Positions 8,790-16,723 of a DNA stretch of 38,522 nucleotides are shown in pieces. Positions within the stretch are counted from its first letter, which is position 1. Each line of letters opens with the position of its first letter. The position numbers were made by a program, and so were the translations under genes. Under the pieces are notes generated by a model, which was not told the origin of the DNA, searched no databases, and saw nothing but the letters and a program-made list of their open reading frames with translations. The stretch is from Candidatus Kuenenia stuttgartensis (GTDB taxonomy: Bacteria > Planctomycetota > Planctomycetia > Pirellulales > UBA1268), in the NCBI GenBank assembly GCA_945897435.1, contig CAMDFJ010000011.1:1-38522 (forward strand), given 5' to 3'.

Positions 8790-9110
8790 GTGCAAATCAA
8801 GGTTTCCGCCCGGCACGGCCACCTCAGCCCTGCCTCACAGTCCAAGATCAGTCAGAAGGTTTCCCGGCTGAAGCGATACTTCGACCGTCTGACCGCCCTG
8901 AATGTGACGGTCAACCTCGAAAATGCGGCCCTGCCCGGCGTCGAAATCGTCGCCTCGGCCGAGCATTTTCACGATATGGTGAGTCATGAGAGTTCGGCCC
9001 ACCTCTGGCGGAGCGTGGATGGCGCCGTGCAAAAACTCGAGCAGCAACTCCGCAAGCACAAGGAGAAGGTCCGGGACCACAAGCACGTTGAAACCGCCCG
9101 CCGCGGCTGA
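8790..9110 (+). CDS. hpf: Ribosome hibernation-promoting factor, short form (HPF/YfiA family)
   Basis: The 106-residue product from the GTG at 8790 begins VQIKVSARHGHLSPA, the usual first strand of the family, and continues with SQKVSRLKRYFDRL, NVTVNLE and DGAVQKLEQQLRKHKEKVRDH. It has the beta-alpha-beta-beta-beta-alpha core and basic helix that occupy the tRNA/mRNA channel of idle 70S ribosomes. It lacks the C-terminal dimerisation domain of long HPF, so it is the short type. An AAAGGA stretch lies about 15 bases upstream of the start. Upstream in-frame codons are poor coding sequence. It leads the hpf-ptsN-ptsH-ptsI row, an order echoing proteobacterial hpf-ptsN loci. Confidence 0.9.
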   Translation: MQIKVSARHGHLSPASQSKISQKVSRLKRYFDRLTALNVTVNLENAALPGVEIVASAEHFHDMVSHESSAHLWRSVDGAVQKLEQQLRKHKEKVRDHKHVETARRG

Positions 9111-9182
9111 TTCCCGAACCGGTGACGTCCTTCGGCCGCCGGCCATCCCCTCCAGAGCCCGCATCAGAGCGGCAGAGCCAGC

Positions 9183-9659
9183 ATGAAATTCTCCGATTTT
9201 GTCGCCGTGGACGCGATCAGGTCTGACGTCGACGCCGATACGAAGCAGGGCGTGATTCGCGAGATGGCGGAGTCTCTCGTCGAGGCGGGGAAGATCGCCC
9301 CCGCCGAACTGGAGAGCATCGTCAAGGCGATCATGAAGCGGGAGGATCTTGGCAGCACTGGAATTGGCCGCGGGGTCGCGGTTCCGCACACCAAGCATCC
9401 GAGCGTCGATCGACTGGTCGGGACCGTGGCCGTGAGCCGCAAGGGGATCGACTTCGAGAGCCTCGACGGCGAACCGGTCCAACTGTTCTTCCTGCTGGTG
9501 TCGCCTCCCGACCGTCCGGGCGACCACCTCCGGGCCCTGGAAAACATCTCCCGGCAACTACGGGACGACGGTTTTTGCCGGCGGCTCAAGGCGGCCCAGA
9601 CCCCGACCGAGATCGGCGATCTGCTCGAAGAGGCCGACAGCCACGGTTTCGTCTCCTGA
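9183..9659 (+). CDS. ptsN: PTS EIIA protein of the nitrogen-regulatory (PtsN) type
   Basis: The 158-residue protein has the single-domain EIIA-fructose/Ntr fold. The phosphorylated histidine is H69 in GRGVAVPHTKHPSV. LFFLLVSPPDRPGDHLRALENISRQLRDDGF is the typical second half. No EIIB or EIIC permease domain is attached and none is encoded nearby, so a regulatory phosphate-acceptor role is more likely than sugar import. It receives phosphate from HPr, whose gene follows after 35 bases. The hpf gene is 72 bases upstream in the same direction. What it regulates is not visible here. Confidence 0.9.
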   Translation: MKFSDFVAVDAIRSDVDADTKQGVIREMAESLVEAGKIAPAELESIVKAIMKREDLGSTGIGRGVAVPHTKHPSVDRLVGTVAVSRKGIDFESLDGEPVQLFFLLVSPPDRPGDHLRALENISRQLRDDGFCRRLKAAQTPTEIGDLLEEADSHGFVS

Positions 9660-9694
9660 AATCTCCTCGTGTGGAACAACATCTCGGCGGCCAG

Positions 9695-10003
9695 ATGACT
9701 GACATGATCCAGGAAACCGTTTCCCGAGAGGTTGTCGTGGGCATCCGCGAGGGGCTCCACGCGCGGCCTGCCGACCAGCTTGCCCGGGAGGCCCGCAAGT
9801 GGCAGTCGAGGATCGAGTTCGTCGGCAGCGGCCAGCGGGCCGATGGCAAGAGCATCCTCGAACTCCTGACCCTGGCAGCCGAGGCCGGCACCCGACTGGT
9901 TGTCGAGGCCACAGGTCCCGACGCCCGTGAGGCCGTCGAGGCGATCGGCGGACTTTTTGCGAGAAATTTCGCCGATCCCGCCGGCAGTACCGAACACACC
10001 TAG
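9695..10003 (+). CDS. ptsH: Phosphocarrier protein HPr
   Basis: The 102-residue product starts at the ATG at 9695 (another ATG nine bases on is possible). The active histidine is H22 in EGLHARPADQLAREA, followed by FVGSGQRADGKSILELLTLAAEAG. Serine 53 in GKSI aligns with the regulatory serine that HPr kinase modifies in Gram-positive bacteria and some others. No hprK gene is in the window. HPr shuttles phosphate from enzyme I to EIIA; the EIIA gene precedes and the enzyme I gene follows. The spacer to ptsI is unusually long at 217 bases. Confidence 0.9.
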   Translation: MTDMIQETVSREVVVGIREGLHARPADQLAREARKWQSRIEFVGSGQRADGKSILELLTLAAEAGTRLVVEATGPDAREAVEAIGGLFARNFADPAGSTEHT

Positions 10004-10030
10004 GCACCGATCAAGCTTCCGTCACCGAAC

Positions 10031-10051
10031 ACCCGTCAGATACCCGTCAGA
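10031..10051 (+). repeat. Tandem 10-bp direct repeat in the ptsH-ptsI spacer
   Basis: ACCCGTCAGA occurs twice, separated by one T, just after ptsH and about 170 bases before ptsI. The repeat is exact over ten bases. It could be a protein-binding site or chance in GC-rich DNA; nothing downstream proves a function. Confidence 0.35.
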
Positions 10052-10220
10052 CAGCGACCGATTTTTCGGATTCGCCCGACCAACCCAACAACGCACAACC
10101 ATACAGGAGCCGCACCAGCCGCCAGGCGCCAGTCCAGCAGGTGTTGATCGCAGTCCAGGAAGAACAGGACGTTGCGATCCACCGCGCGGATGCGTGGAGC
10201 CGGCGGGCGAAGTGCGCCCC

Positions 10221-11960
10221 ATGCTGAAACTCCAGGGCATCGCCGTCTCCCCCGGCGTCACGATCGGTGAAGCGCTCGTCCTCGACAGCGAGGGCTTCCG
10301 CATTCCGAGGCGGTTCGTCGAGCGGAGTGCCGTCGATACCGAGCTCGAGCGGCTGGCCCAGGCCGTCGCCGCGACCTCCCTCGAGATCGAGCGGAACCGG
10401 GATGCGATCCGGGCCGAACTGGGCGAGCAGTACGCCGCCATCTTCGACGCCCATCTGGCGATGCTCCACGACGAGCGGCTGCAGGCGGAACTCACAAGCG
10501 CCGTTCGCGACAAGAACTGGTGGCCGGAATACGCCGTCAGCCGCACGCTGCGTCGCTACGCCAAGGTCTTCCAGAGCCTCGACAACCACATCTCGCAGCG
10601 TGCCCACGACATCTACGACATCGAGAAGGGGTTGCTGCGGAATCTGCTCGGCCAGCGACGGGAAACGCTGGCGGCCATCTCCCAGCCCGTCGTCGTGCTG
10701 GCCCACAACCTGACGCCGAGCGAGACCGCCACCCTCGACCGGCGTTTCGTCAAGGGATTCGCCACCGAACTCGGCGGGCCGGGCAGCCACACCGCGATCG
10801 TGGCGGAGGGGCTCGAGATCCCGGCTGTCGTGGGCGTGGGGCCCTTCCTCGCCGACGTCTCGGGCGGAGAGCCGGTGATCCTCGACGGCAATCAGGGGGT
10901 GATCATCCTCCAGCCCGACGAGGAGACGATCGCCCGCTACCGAACCGAGGTCGAGGCCGCCCGCAACGTCGCGGCCAGACTCGACCAGCTCCGCGATCTT
11001 CCGGCCGAAACGACCGACGGCGTTCGCATCCAGCTCACCGGCAACATCGAATTTCCCAGCGAGGCGGAGCAGTGTCTCTCCCGAGGCTGCGACGGGATCG
11101 GCCTCTACAGGACGGAATTCCTCTATCTCACCAGCCGGCGGGAGCCGACCGAAGAGGATCATTTCACGGCCTACCGCGAAGTGGTCGAGGCGATGCGGGG
11201 CAAGCCGGTCGTGATCCGGACGCTCGATCTTGGCGCCGACAAGATGCGGACCGAGACCACGCCCGAGGAGGAACGCAATCCCTGCCTCGGCCTGAGGAGC
11301 ATCCGGCTCTCGCTGCGGCAACTGCCGATGTTCCGCACCCAGCTCCGCGCGATCCTCAGGGCCAGCGCCCTCGGCGACGTGCGGGTGCTGTTTCCCCTCG
11401 TCTCGACGCTGGTTGAACTGCGGCAGGCACGGCTCGTGCTCGCCGACGTGATGGAGGATCTCGCCGAGCACGGCATTGCCTTCAATGCGAAGATGCCGGT
11501 CGGAATGATGGTCGAGACACCGGCCGCCGTGATCATGCTCGACGCATTCATCAAGGAGGTCGATTTCATCTCGATCGGCACCAACGACATGATCCAGTAC
11601 ACGCTGGCGGTCGATCGGGGCAACAAGGAGGTCGCCGATCTCTACAACGCCTGTGATCCGGCGGTGCTGCGGCTTCTGCGCCGCACGCTGGACGTGGCGA
11701 ACGAGGCCGGCGTGCCGGCCAATCTCTGCGGTCAAATGAGCGGCAGCGTGACGTACACGCAGCTGCTTCTGGGGCTCGGACTGCGGCAGCTCAGCGTGCC
11801 GCCGAGTGCCATCCCGGAAGTCAAGCAGGTGTGCCGAAGTGTTTCGGTCGCCGAATGCCGCGGTATCGCCGAACGGGCGCTGTCGATGCACACCGCCCGC
11901 GAGGTGAAGTCTTTTTTGCGCGACCAGATGCGTCGCCTGCTCTCCCAGACCCTCGCCTAG
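10221..11960 (+). CDS. ptsI: Phosphoenolpyruvate-protein phosphotransferase (PTS enzyme I)
   Basis: The protein is 579 residues from the ATG at 10221, chosen because MLKLQGIAVSPGVTIGEALV is the usual family N-terminus; the frame is open further upstream but reads as non-coding. The HPr-binding helical domain precedes the active histidine in GGPGSHTAIVAEGLEIPAVVG. The PEP-binding barrel shows TLDLGADK, NPCLGLRSIRLSL, FISIGTNDMIQYTLAVDRGN and the conserved cysteine in NLCGQMSG. There is no N-terminal GAF domain, so it is a classical PtsI and not the PtsP form. It would phosphorylate the HPr encoded upstream. Without visible sugar permeases the chain HPr-EIIA is likely regulatory. Confidence 0.95.
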   Translation: MLKLQGIAVSPGVTIGEALVLDSEGFRIPRRFVERSAVDTELERLAQAVAATSLEIERNRDAIRAELGEQYAAIFDAHLAMLHDERLQAELTSAVRDKNWWPEYAVSRTLRRYAKVFQSLDNHISQRAHDIYDIEKGLLRNLLGQRRETLAAISQPVVVLAHNLTPSETATLDRRFVKGFATELGGPGSHTAIVAEGLEIPAVVGVGPFLADVSGGEPVILDGNQGVIILQPDEETIARYRTEVEAARNVAARLDQLRDLPAETTDGVRIQLTGNIEFPSEAEQCLSRGCDGIGLYRTEFLYLTSRREPTEEDHFTAYREVVEAMRGKPVVIRTLDLGADKMRTETTPEEERNPCLGLRSIRLSLRQLPMFRTQLRAILRASALGDVRVLFPLVSTLVELRQARLVLADVMEDLAEHGIAFNAKMPVGMMVETPAAVIMLDAFIKEVDFISIGTNDMIQYTLAVDRGNKEVADLYNACDPAVLRLLRRTLDVANEAGVPANLCGQMSGSVTYTQLLLGLGLRQLSVPPSAIPEVKQVCRSVSVAECRGIAERALSMHTAREVKSFLRDQMRRLLSQTLA

Positions 11961-12007
11961 CGACGGACTCCCGCAGGGCGGGGGGCAATGAAAGGAAATG
12001 TCGGAAC

Positions 12008-13633
12008 ATGAAACAGGAAATGCTGATCAATGTCTCGCAGCCGGAAGAATGCCGGATTGCGATCATGGAGGACGGGGTTCTGGAGGAGCTCTACGTCGAG
12101 CGGACCAGCCAGGACAATCTCGTCGGCAACATCTACAAGGGTCGGATCGTCAATATCGAGCCCTCGATCCAGGCGGCATTCGTCGATTTCGGCGTCGGCC
12201 GCAACGGCTTTCTTCACATCAGCGACGTGGAGCCGCAGTACTACCGGCAGGGTGGGCTCGATCCCGACAAGGCGTTCGATGTCGAGCCTCCAGCACGGGG
12301 AGCGGAGCCTGCCCGCGCCGCCGAGGCCGAGGATGCCCAGGCGGGGGCGCGATCGGCCACAAAGCGACGGCCCCGGCTCGGCGACCGTCCCCGGGTCAAG
12401 CCGCCGATTCAGGACATCCTCAAGCGGGGCGACGAGGTGCTGGTGCAGGTGATCAAGGAGGGCTTCGGCACGAAGGGGCCGACGCTCTCGACCTACATCT
12501 CGATTCCCGGCCGCTACCTCGTGCTGATGCCACCCCTCGGCCGCGTCGGCATCTCGAAGAAGATCGACGACGAGCACGATCGCAGGGTGCTCCGCGACAT
12601 CATGCTCGACCTCAAGCCCCCCAAGGGCGTCGGATTCGTCGTCCGAACGGCCGGCACCGAGCGGACCAAGTCGGAGATGGCCCGCGACATGGCCTACCTC
12701 CTACGGCTCTGGAAGAGCATCGTGCGGCGGATGCGAAAGTATTCCGCCCCGATCGACATCTACCAGGAAAGCGACATGATCATCCGCACGATCCGTGACA
12801 TGTTCACGGAGGACGTGGGGCGGATCCTGATCGACGAACCGGCCGCCTACGAGCGGGCCAGGGAGTTTCTCGAACTGGTGATGCCGAAGTATGCGCCGCG
12901 GCTGCAGCTCTACGAGGGAAAGGAGCCGCTCTTCCACCGGTATGGGCTCGAGGACGAGATCGGCAAGATGTATCAGCGGAAGGTGCCGCTCAAGGGAGGC
13001 GGGTCGATCGTGATCGACCAGACCGAGGCCCTGGTCGCGATCGACGTCAACTCCGGCTCGTTTCGCACCGAGAAGAGCGCCGAGGAAAACGCCTATCAGA
13101 TGAATCTGATCGCGGCCAAGGAAATCGCCCGCCAGCTGAGACTGCGGGACCTCGGCGGCGTGATCGTCAACGACTTCATCGACATGCGCAAGGAGAAGTA
13201 CCGGCGTGGCGTCGAGAAGGCGCTCCACGACGCAATGAAGCGGGATCGGGCCCGCACCAAGATCCTGCGGACGAGCCCCTTCGGCCTGATCGAGATGACC
13301 CGGCAGAGAATCCGGCCGTCGCTGCGGAAGAGCATCTTCCGCGATTGCCCGACCTGCACGGGTACCGGCATGGTGAAGACGGCGGAGAGCATGGCGATCG
13401 AAGTGATGCGGACCCTCCAGCTTTCGGCGACGCGGGACGACGTCACCCGGCTCAACATCACGGTGCACGACGAGGTGGCCACCTGGATCAACAACCGCAA
13501 GCGGCGGGAGATCACCCAGTTCGAGGACGCCACCCACATCCAGCTGCACGTCGATGGCAAGGATGGGGTCTCCCCCGAGCACCTCGTCTTCGAGGCCTGG
13601 GACTCGACCGGCCGGACCGTGCGTTTTCCGTAG
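12008..13633 (+). CDS. rng: Ribonuclease E/G family endoribonuclease
   Basis: The 541-residue product starts at the ATG at 12008, with AAAGGAAA upstream. It opens with an S1-type RNA-binding region (NIYKGRIVNIEPSIQAAFVDFGVGRNGFLHISDVEP), interrupted by an extra acidic/basic linker at about residues 85-135 (AEAEDAQAGARSATKRRPR). The catalytic DNase I-like region has VAIDVNSGSF (metal aspartate D346) and VNDFIDMRKEKYRRG with the second aspartate. The zinc-link motif DCPTCTGTGM is intact. It lacks the long RNase E degradosome scaffold and resembles RNase G in size. It acts on single-stranded A/U-rich RNA, in rRNA maturation and mRNA decay. It is followed 76 bases on by rplU, a common arrangement. 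Confidence 0.92.
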   Translation: MKQEMLINVSQPEECRIAIMEDGVLEELYVERTSQDNLVGNIYKGRIVNIEPSIQAAFVDFGVGRNGFLHISDVEPQYYRQGGLDPDKAFDVEPPARGAEPARAAEAEDAQAGARSATKRRPRLGDRPRVKPPIQDILKRGDEVLVQVIKEGFGTKGPTLSTYISIPGRYLVLMPPLGRVGISKKIDDEHDRRVLRDIMLDLKPPKGVGFVVRTAGTERTKSEMARDMAYLLRLWKSIVRRMRKYSAPIDIYQESDMIIRTIRDMFTEDVGRILIDEPAAYERAREFLELVMPKYAPRLQLYEGKEPLFHRYGLEDEIGKMYQRKVPLKGGGSIVIDQTEALVAIDVNSGSFRTEKSAEENAYQMNLIAAKEIARQLRLRDLGGVIVNDFIDMRKEKYRRGVEKALHDAMKRDRARTKILRTSPFGLIEMTRQRIRPSLRKSIFRDCPTCTGTGMVKTAESMAIEVMRTLQLSATRDDVTRLNITVHDEVATWINNRKRREITQFEDATHIQLHVDGKDGVSPEHLVFEAWDSTGRTVRFP

Positions 13634-13709
13634 GTTTTTTGCCCCACTCGACCGGCAACGGCCGGCTTGATACGCTCCGTGACTCCCCCTGACGCATTGG
13701 ATTGAAACC

Positions 13710-14075
13710 ATGGCCAAAGCAGCTTCGACCGACACCGCCGCCAGCATGGCCGGCAGCGACCACTTTTATGCGATCGTCGCCGACGGCGGCCGGCAGTATC
13801 GGGTGATGGAGGGGCAGGAACTGGAGATCGACTTCCGTCATCTGCCCGCCGGCAGCGAGGTCGTGTTTGACGAGGTGCTCGCCGTCAGCCGGGCCGGCAA
13901 GCTGACGCTTGGTGCCCCGATGGTGAAGGGTGCGAAGGTCAAGGCGGAGGTCGTCGGCCTCGTCCAGGGCGACAAGATCTACGTGCAGAAGTTCCGCCGT
14001 CGCAAGAATTACCGCCGCCGCACCGGCCACCGTTCGGTGTCGACGAAGGTGCGGATCGCGTCGATCTCAGCCTGA
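13710..14075 (+). CDS. rplU: 50S ribosomal protein L21
   Basis: The 121-residue protein contains the full L21 domain: FYAIVADGGRQYRVMEGQELEID, then VLAVSRAGKLTLGAPMV, and the basic C-terminus VQKFRRRKNYRRRTGHRSV. The first 16 residues (MAKAASTDTAASMAGS) are an extension rich in Ala, Ser and Thr. L21 binds 23S rRNA near the exit side of the large subunit. In most bacteria rpmA (L27) follows directly; here hairpin repeats and a convergent gene follow, so L27 must be encoded elsewhere. It lies downstream of RNase E/G. Confidence 0.95.
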   Translation: MAKAASTDTAASMAGSDHFYAIVADGGRQYRVMEGQELEIDFRHLPAGSEVVFDEVLAVSRAGKLTLGAPMVKGAKVKAEVVGLVQGDKIYVQKFRRRKNYRRRTGHRSVSTKVRIASISA

Positions 14076-14083
14076 CGCTGTCT

Positions 14084-14109
14084 GATGTGGGACAGGCTTC
14101 AGCCTGTCG
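14084..14109 (+). repeat. 26-bp palindromic repeat, first copy
   Basis: This copy holds the palindrome GACAGGCTTCAGCCTGTC (14091-14108), a 7-bp stem with a TTCA loop, inside a 26-base block that recurs exactly at 14207-14232. It begins 9 bases after the rplU stop. A diverged copy lies at 33667-33690. Confidence 0.8.
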
Positions 14110-14117
14110 GGATGCTT

Positions 14118-14195
14118 CACGGAAAACCTCGGCATCGTGCCGAGTTTTCCTTGGCGACCTCTGGTCGCTGGTGTGTACCCGGCCCTCCGGGCCTG
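14118..14195. repeat. Multi-hairpin repeat module (copy A)
   Basis: Three consecutive hairpins fold here: a 13-bp stem at 14121-14150 (GGAAAA/TTTTCC and CTCGGCA/TGCCGAG, one bulged C, loop TCG), GCGACC-TCT-GGTCGC at 14154-14168, and GGCCC-TCC-GGGCC at 14181-14193. The same ordered module occurs twice, inverted, at 29104-29257. It separates convergent rplU and the UbiD-family gene, where a transcript-end role is plausible, but it lacks a T-run. Confidence 0.7.
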
Positions 14196-14206
14196 ACCGC
14201 ATGTCC

Positions 14207-14232
14207 GATGTGGGACAGGCTTCAGCCTGTCG
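14207..14232 (+). repeat. 26-bp palindromic repeat, second copy
   Basis: An exact second copy of the block at 14084-14109, with its palindrome at 14214-14231. It abuts the stop codon of the convergent UbiD-family gene (14233-14235). The two copies flank the multi-hairpin module as direct repeats. Confidence 0.8.
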
Positions 14233-16140
14233 TCATCGGCCGGGCCGGCCTTCGAGGAGCGGGGCGAGCGGTCCGCCGCGAACGCAGAGCGCGTCGATCC
14301 GGGCCGACACTTCCGCGTCTTCCTCGACCGGTGGGGCATGGTGGGGCTTGAGCCGGGCGTCGATCACCAGCGGCCCGCGGCAGCCCCAGTGTTTCTGATG
14401 GATGGTCGCATCGACCCCGTGCACGTCGGCGGCGGGATTCGAACGGGTGAATGTCAGCCAGAGGAAGTTGTCGAGCGTGGCCGCCGCGAAGTCGGCGTCA
14501 TCGACGATGACCAGAAGGGGGAACGACCACAGCGGGTGATCCTGGCCGATCCCGCGGCAGAGCCGCTCGATGTCGTCCGACCAGGGGGCGGCCGCCACCA
14601 TCGACCAGATCGCGGCGTCGTTCTCGGCCTCGAGCCTTGGCCGGGGCTCGATCCGAGGTCCCGAGATGGCGACGACGCCGGGCAGGCAGAGCCGGGGGTT
14701 TCGAAACCCCTCAGGCAGCCCGATTCCTGACGGCAATTCGCCGGGCAGGGTCCGGATTGCCGGCCCGCGGGCTGCGACCACGAGTTTCGAGCCGGCATTG
14801 AATCCGCTGCCGGAGTAGTCGAGCGTGTCGATCGTGGTCTCGGTCTGGAAGTGGCAGTCCCGCCGCCAGTCGGCCCGCTCGAGCAGATGGCTCAGAAACG
14901 GGCGGATGTCGTGGGCGTCGAGCCCCGGGGCGTCGCCTTCGGCCACGATGAACAGATACTTCGCCAGCGACAACTGTCCCTGGCCGAGGATCGCGGCGGC
15001 CTGGGTGAGCAGTTCCGCCGGACGCGAGGAGGACTTCCAGGGAAGATACCGCTCGCTGCCAACCGCCAGCAGCAGCGGATGGACACCCGAGGCGTCGACG
15101 GCATGCACGCTCCTCACGCCCGGCAGCACCGTCGGAATCACGGGTCCGGTGAGTTCGTGGACCAGCCAGCCGAAGAGCGTGTCCTCCTGGGGCGGCCGAC
15201 CGACCACGGTGATCGGCCAGATCGCGTCGGCCCGGTGCCAGACATGGTCGACCCGCATCAGGGGAAAATCATGCCGCCGGGCGTAGTAGCCGAGGTGATC
15301 CCCAAACGGACCCTCGGGCTTCGTCGCACCAGGCATGATCGTTCCCTCGATCACGAAGTCCGCCTCCGCATAGATGGCCGGCCGGTTTTTACGGGCGATC
15401 ATCGGGATTCGGTGGCCCGCCAGAACTCCGGCGAAGGTGAGTTCGGAGAGCCCCTCGGGCAGGGGCATCACGGCGGAGGGGGCCAGAGCCGGCGAGCCGC
15501 CCACGAAGATCGCGACCTTGAGCGACTCCCCGCGGGCCAGCGCCGCCGCATGATGAACACCGATCCCACGATGCAGTTGATAGTGGAGACCGATCTCACG
15601 ATCGTGCTCGTAGTCGTTGCCCGAAAGCTGCACCCGATACATGCCCAGATTCGAATGCGTGGTACCGGGACGGTCGGGGTCTTCCGTGTAGACGGCCGGC
15701 AGCGTCACGAAACCGCCCCCGTCGCCGGGCCAGGAGACGACCTGCGGCAGCCGCGAGAGCGGAATCTCGCGGGCCAGCACCGGCCCGCTGCGGCACCGCT
15801 TGGGCAGCATCGAGAGGGCGTCGAAAGGGCTCCGCCAGTAGCGCCACGGCTTCTTCAATGCCTCGGCCGGATCGATCTTGAGTTCAACGAGCCGCTTCAC
15901 GCGGTCGAGCGAGTCGGCGAAGATCCGCTCGATCCGGGCCTGCGTGCCGTAGAGGTTGCAGAGGATCGGAAAGCCCGAGCCCCGCGGCCGGGTGAAGAGC
16001 ACGGCCGGGCCACCGGCCCGAAACAGCCGCCGCTGGATCTCAGCGATCTCGAGCCGTTGATCGACAGGATGATCGATCTCGACGAGCATGCCGTCTGCCC
16101 GGAGGGCGTCGACACAGGCGCGGAGCGTGCGAAATCCCAT
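14233..16140 (-). CDS. UbiD-family prenylated-FMN decarboxylase
   Basis: At 635 residues it is longer than E. coli UbiD (about 500). Family landmarks are THSNLGMYRVQL (161-172, metal/prFMN contacts), IGLHYQLHRGIGVHH, VAIFVGGSPALAPSAVMPLPEG and PEGPFGDHLGYYARR (275-289), whose glutamate and aspartate belong to the catalytic acid set. Enzymes of the family use prenylated FMN made by UbiX to decarboxylate aromatic acids, in quinone synthesis or aromatic degradation. Which substrate applies is not readable; menaquinone or ubiquinone-type precursors are likely guesses. The C-terminal 120 residues are an extension beyond the shorter UbiDs. It diverges from the OsmC gene across a 152-base spacer containing TATAAC at 16186-16191 on the minus strand as a possible -10 box. 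Confidence 0.85.
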   Translation of the reverse strand: MGFRTLRACVDALRADGMLVEIDHPVDQRLEIAEIQRRLFRAGGPAVLFTRPRGSGFPILCNLYGTQARIERIFADSLDRVKRLVELKIDPAEALKKPWRYWRSPFDALSMLPKRCRSGPVLAREIPLSRLPQVVSWPGDGGGFVTLPAVYTEDPDRPGTTHSNLGMYRVQLSGNDYEHDREIGLHYQLHRGIGVHHAAALARGESLKVAIFVGGSPALAPSAVMPLPEGLSELTFAGVLAGHRIPMIARKNRPAIYAEADFVIEGTIMPGATKPEGPFGDHLGYYARRHDFPLMRVDHVWHRADAIWPITVVGRPPQEDTLFGWLVHELTGPVIPTVLPGVRSVHAVDASGVHPLLLAVGSERYLPWKSSSRPAELLTQAAAILGQGQLSLAKYLFIVAEGDAPGLDAHDIRPFLSHLLERADWRRDCHFQTETTIDTLDYSGSGFNAGSKLVVAARGPAIRTLPGELPSGIGLPEGFRNPRLCLPGVVAISGPRIEPRPRLEAENDAAIWSMVAAAPWSDDIERLCRGIGQDHPLWSFPLLVIVDDADFAAATLDNFLWLTFTRSNPAADVHGVDATIHQKHWGCRGPLVIDARLKPHHAPPVEEDAEVSARIDALCVRGGPLAPLLEGRPGR

Positions 16141-16292
16141 GAATGAAGCTGGCTCTCAAAATCTGGATCGTCAACGGTTGAAAGAGTTATAGACTGCCAG
16201 ATTGCGAGAGACAGCGTGCCTGTCCGTGCCACGCCGCAGTTGCCGGAATCGGCCGGCTCGAAACCACCCGATGTTCGAGGAGAGAGGAATCA

Positions 16293-16703
16293 ATGGTCAG
16301 GCTCACGAGTATCTACGAAGGTGGCCTGCGCTGCCGGGCCGAGCACGGTCCGTCGGGCACCGGGCTCGTCACCGACGCCCCCGTCGACAACCACGGCAAG
16401 GGGGAGAGTTTTTCGCCCACCGACCTGGTCGCCACCGCGCTCGGGGCCTGCATGATGACGATCATGGGAATCGTCGCCGAGCGGCACGGCATCGACCTCG
16501 TCGGCATGAAGGCCGAGACGGTGAAGGAGATGACCTCCGAGCCACCGCGCCGGATCGCGTCGCTGCGGACCCGGCTCACGATCCCGCTGCCGCCGGATCA
16601 TCCTCGGCGGGCGGCGCTTGAACAGGCCGCCCAGACCTGCCCGGTGCACAAGAGTCTCCATCCCGAGATCGACGCGGCGATCGAGTTCGTCTGGGCCGGC
16701 TGA
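16293..16703 (+). CDS. OsmC/Ohr-family protein
   Basis: The 136-residue protein starts at the ATG at 16293 behind GAGGAGAGAGGAAT. The two redox cysteines are present: C53 in ATALGACMMTIMG and C116 in AQTCPVHKSLHPEI. The motif FSPTDLVATALG is typical. Known family members (OsmC, Ohr, YhfA-like) form dimers whose paired cysteines reduce organic hydroperoxides. PVHKSL after the second cysteine is closer to OsmC/YhfA-like members than to Ohr. It is a cytoplasmic enzyme, probably in oxidative or osmotic defence. The neighbours give no further context. Confidence 0.9.
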   Translation: MVRLTSIYEGGLRCRAEHGPSGTGLVTDAPVDNHGKGESFSPTDLVATALGACMMTIMGIVAERHGIDLVGMKAETVKEMTSEPPRRIASLRTRLTIPLPPDHPRRAALEQAAQTCPVHKSLHPEIDAAIEFVWAG

Positions 16704-16723
16704 GCCGCGGCCGCGGCGAGCGG

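Noticed and set aside
10047-11891. Minus-strand open frame of about 600 codons opposite ptsI
   Set aside because: Antisense shadow of a clear enzyme I gene; no recognisable domains or ribosome binding site.
13634-13709. Intrinsic terminator after RNase E/G (CCGGC-AACG-GCCGG near 13655)
   Set aside because: Short stem without a following T-run, and rplU is close behind on the same strand, so read-through is more likely.
14084-14232. CRISPR-like repeats
   Set aside because: Only two copies of the 26-mer with a structured module between, no regular spacers and no cas genes.
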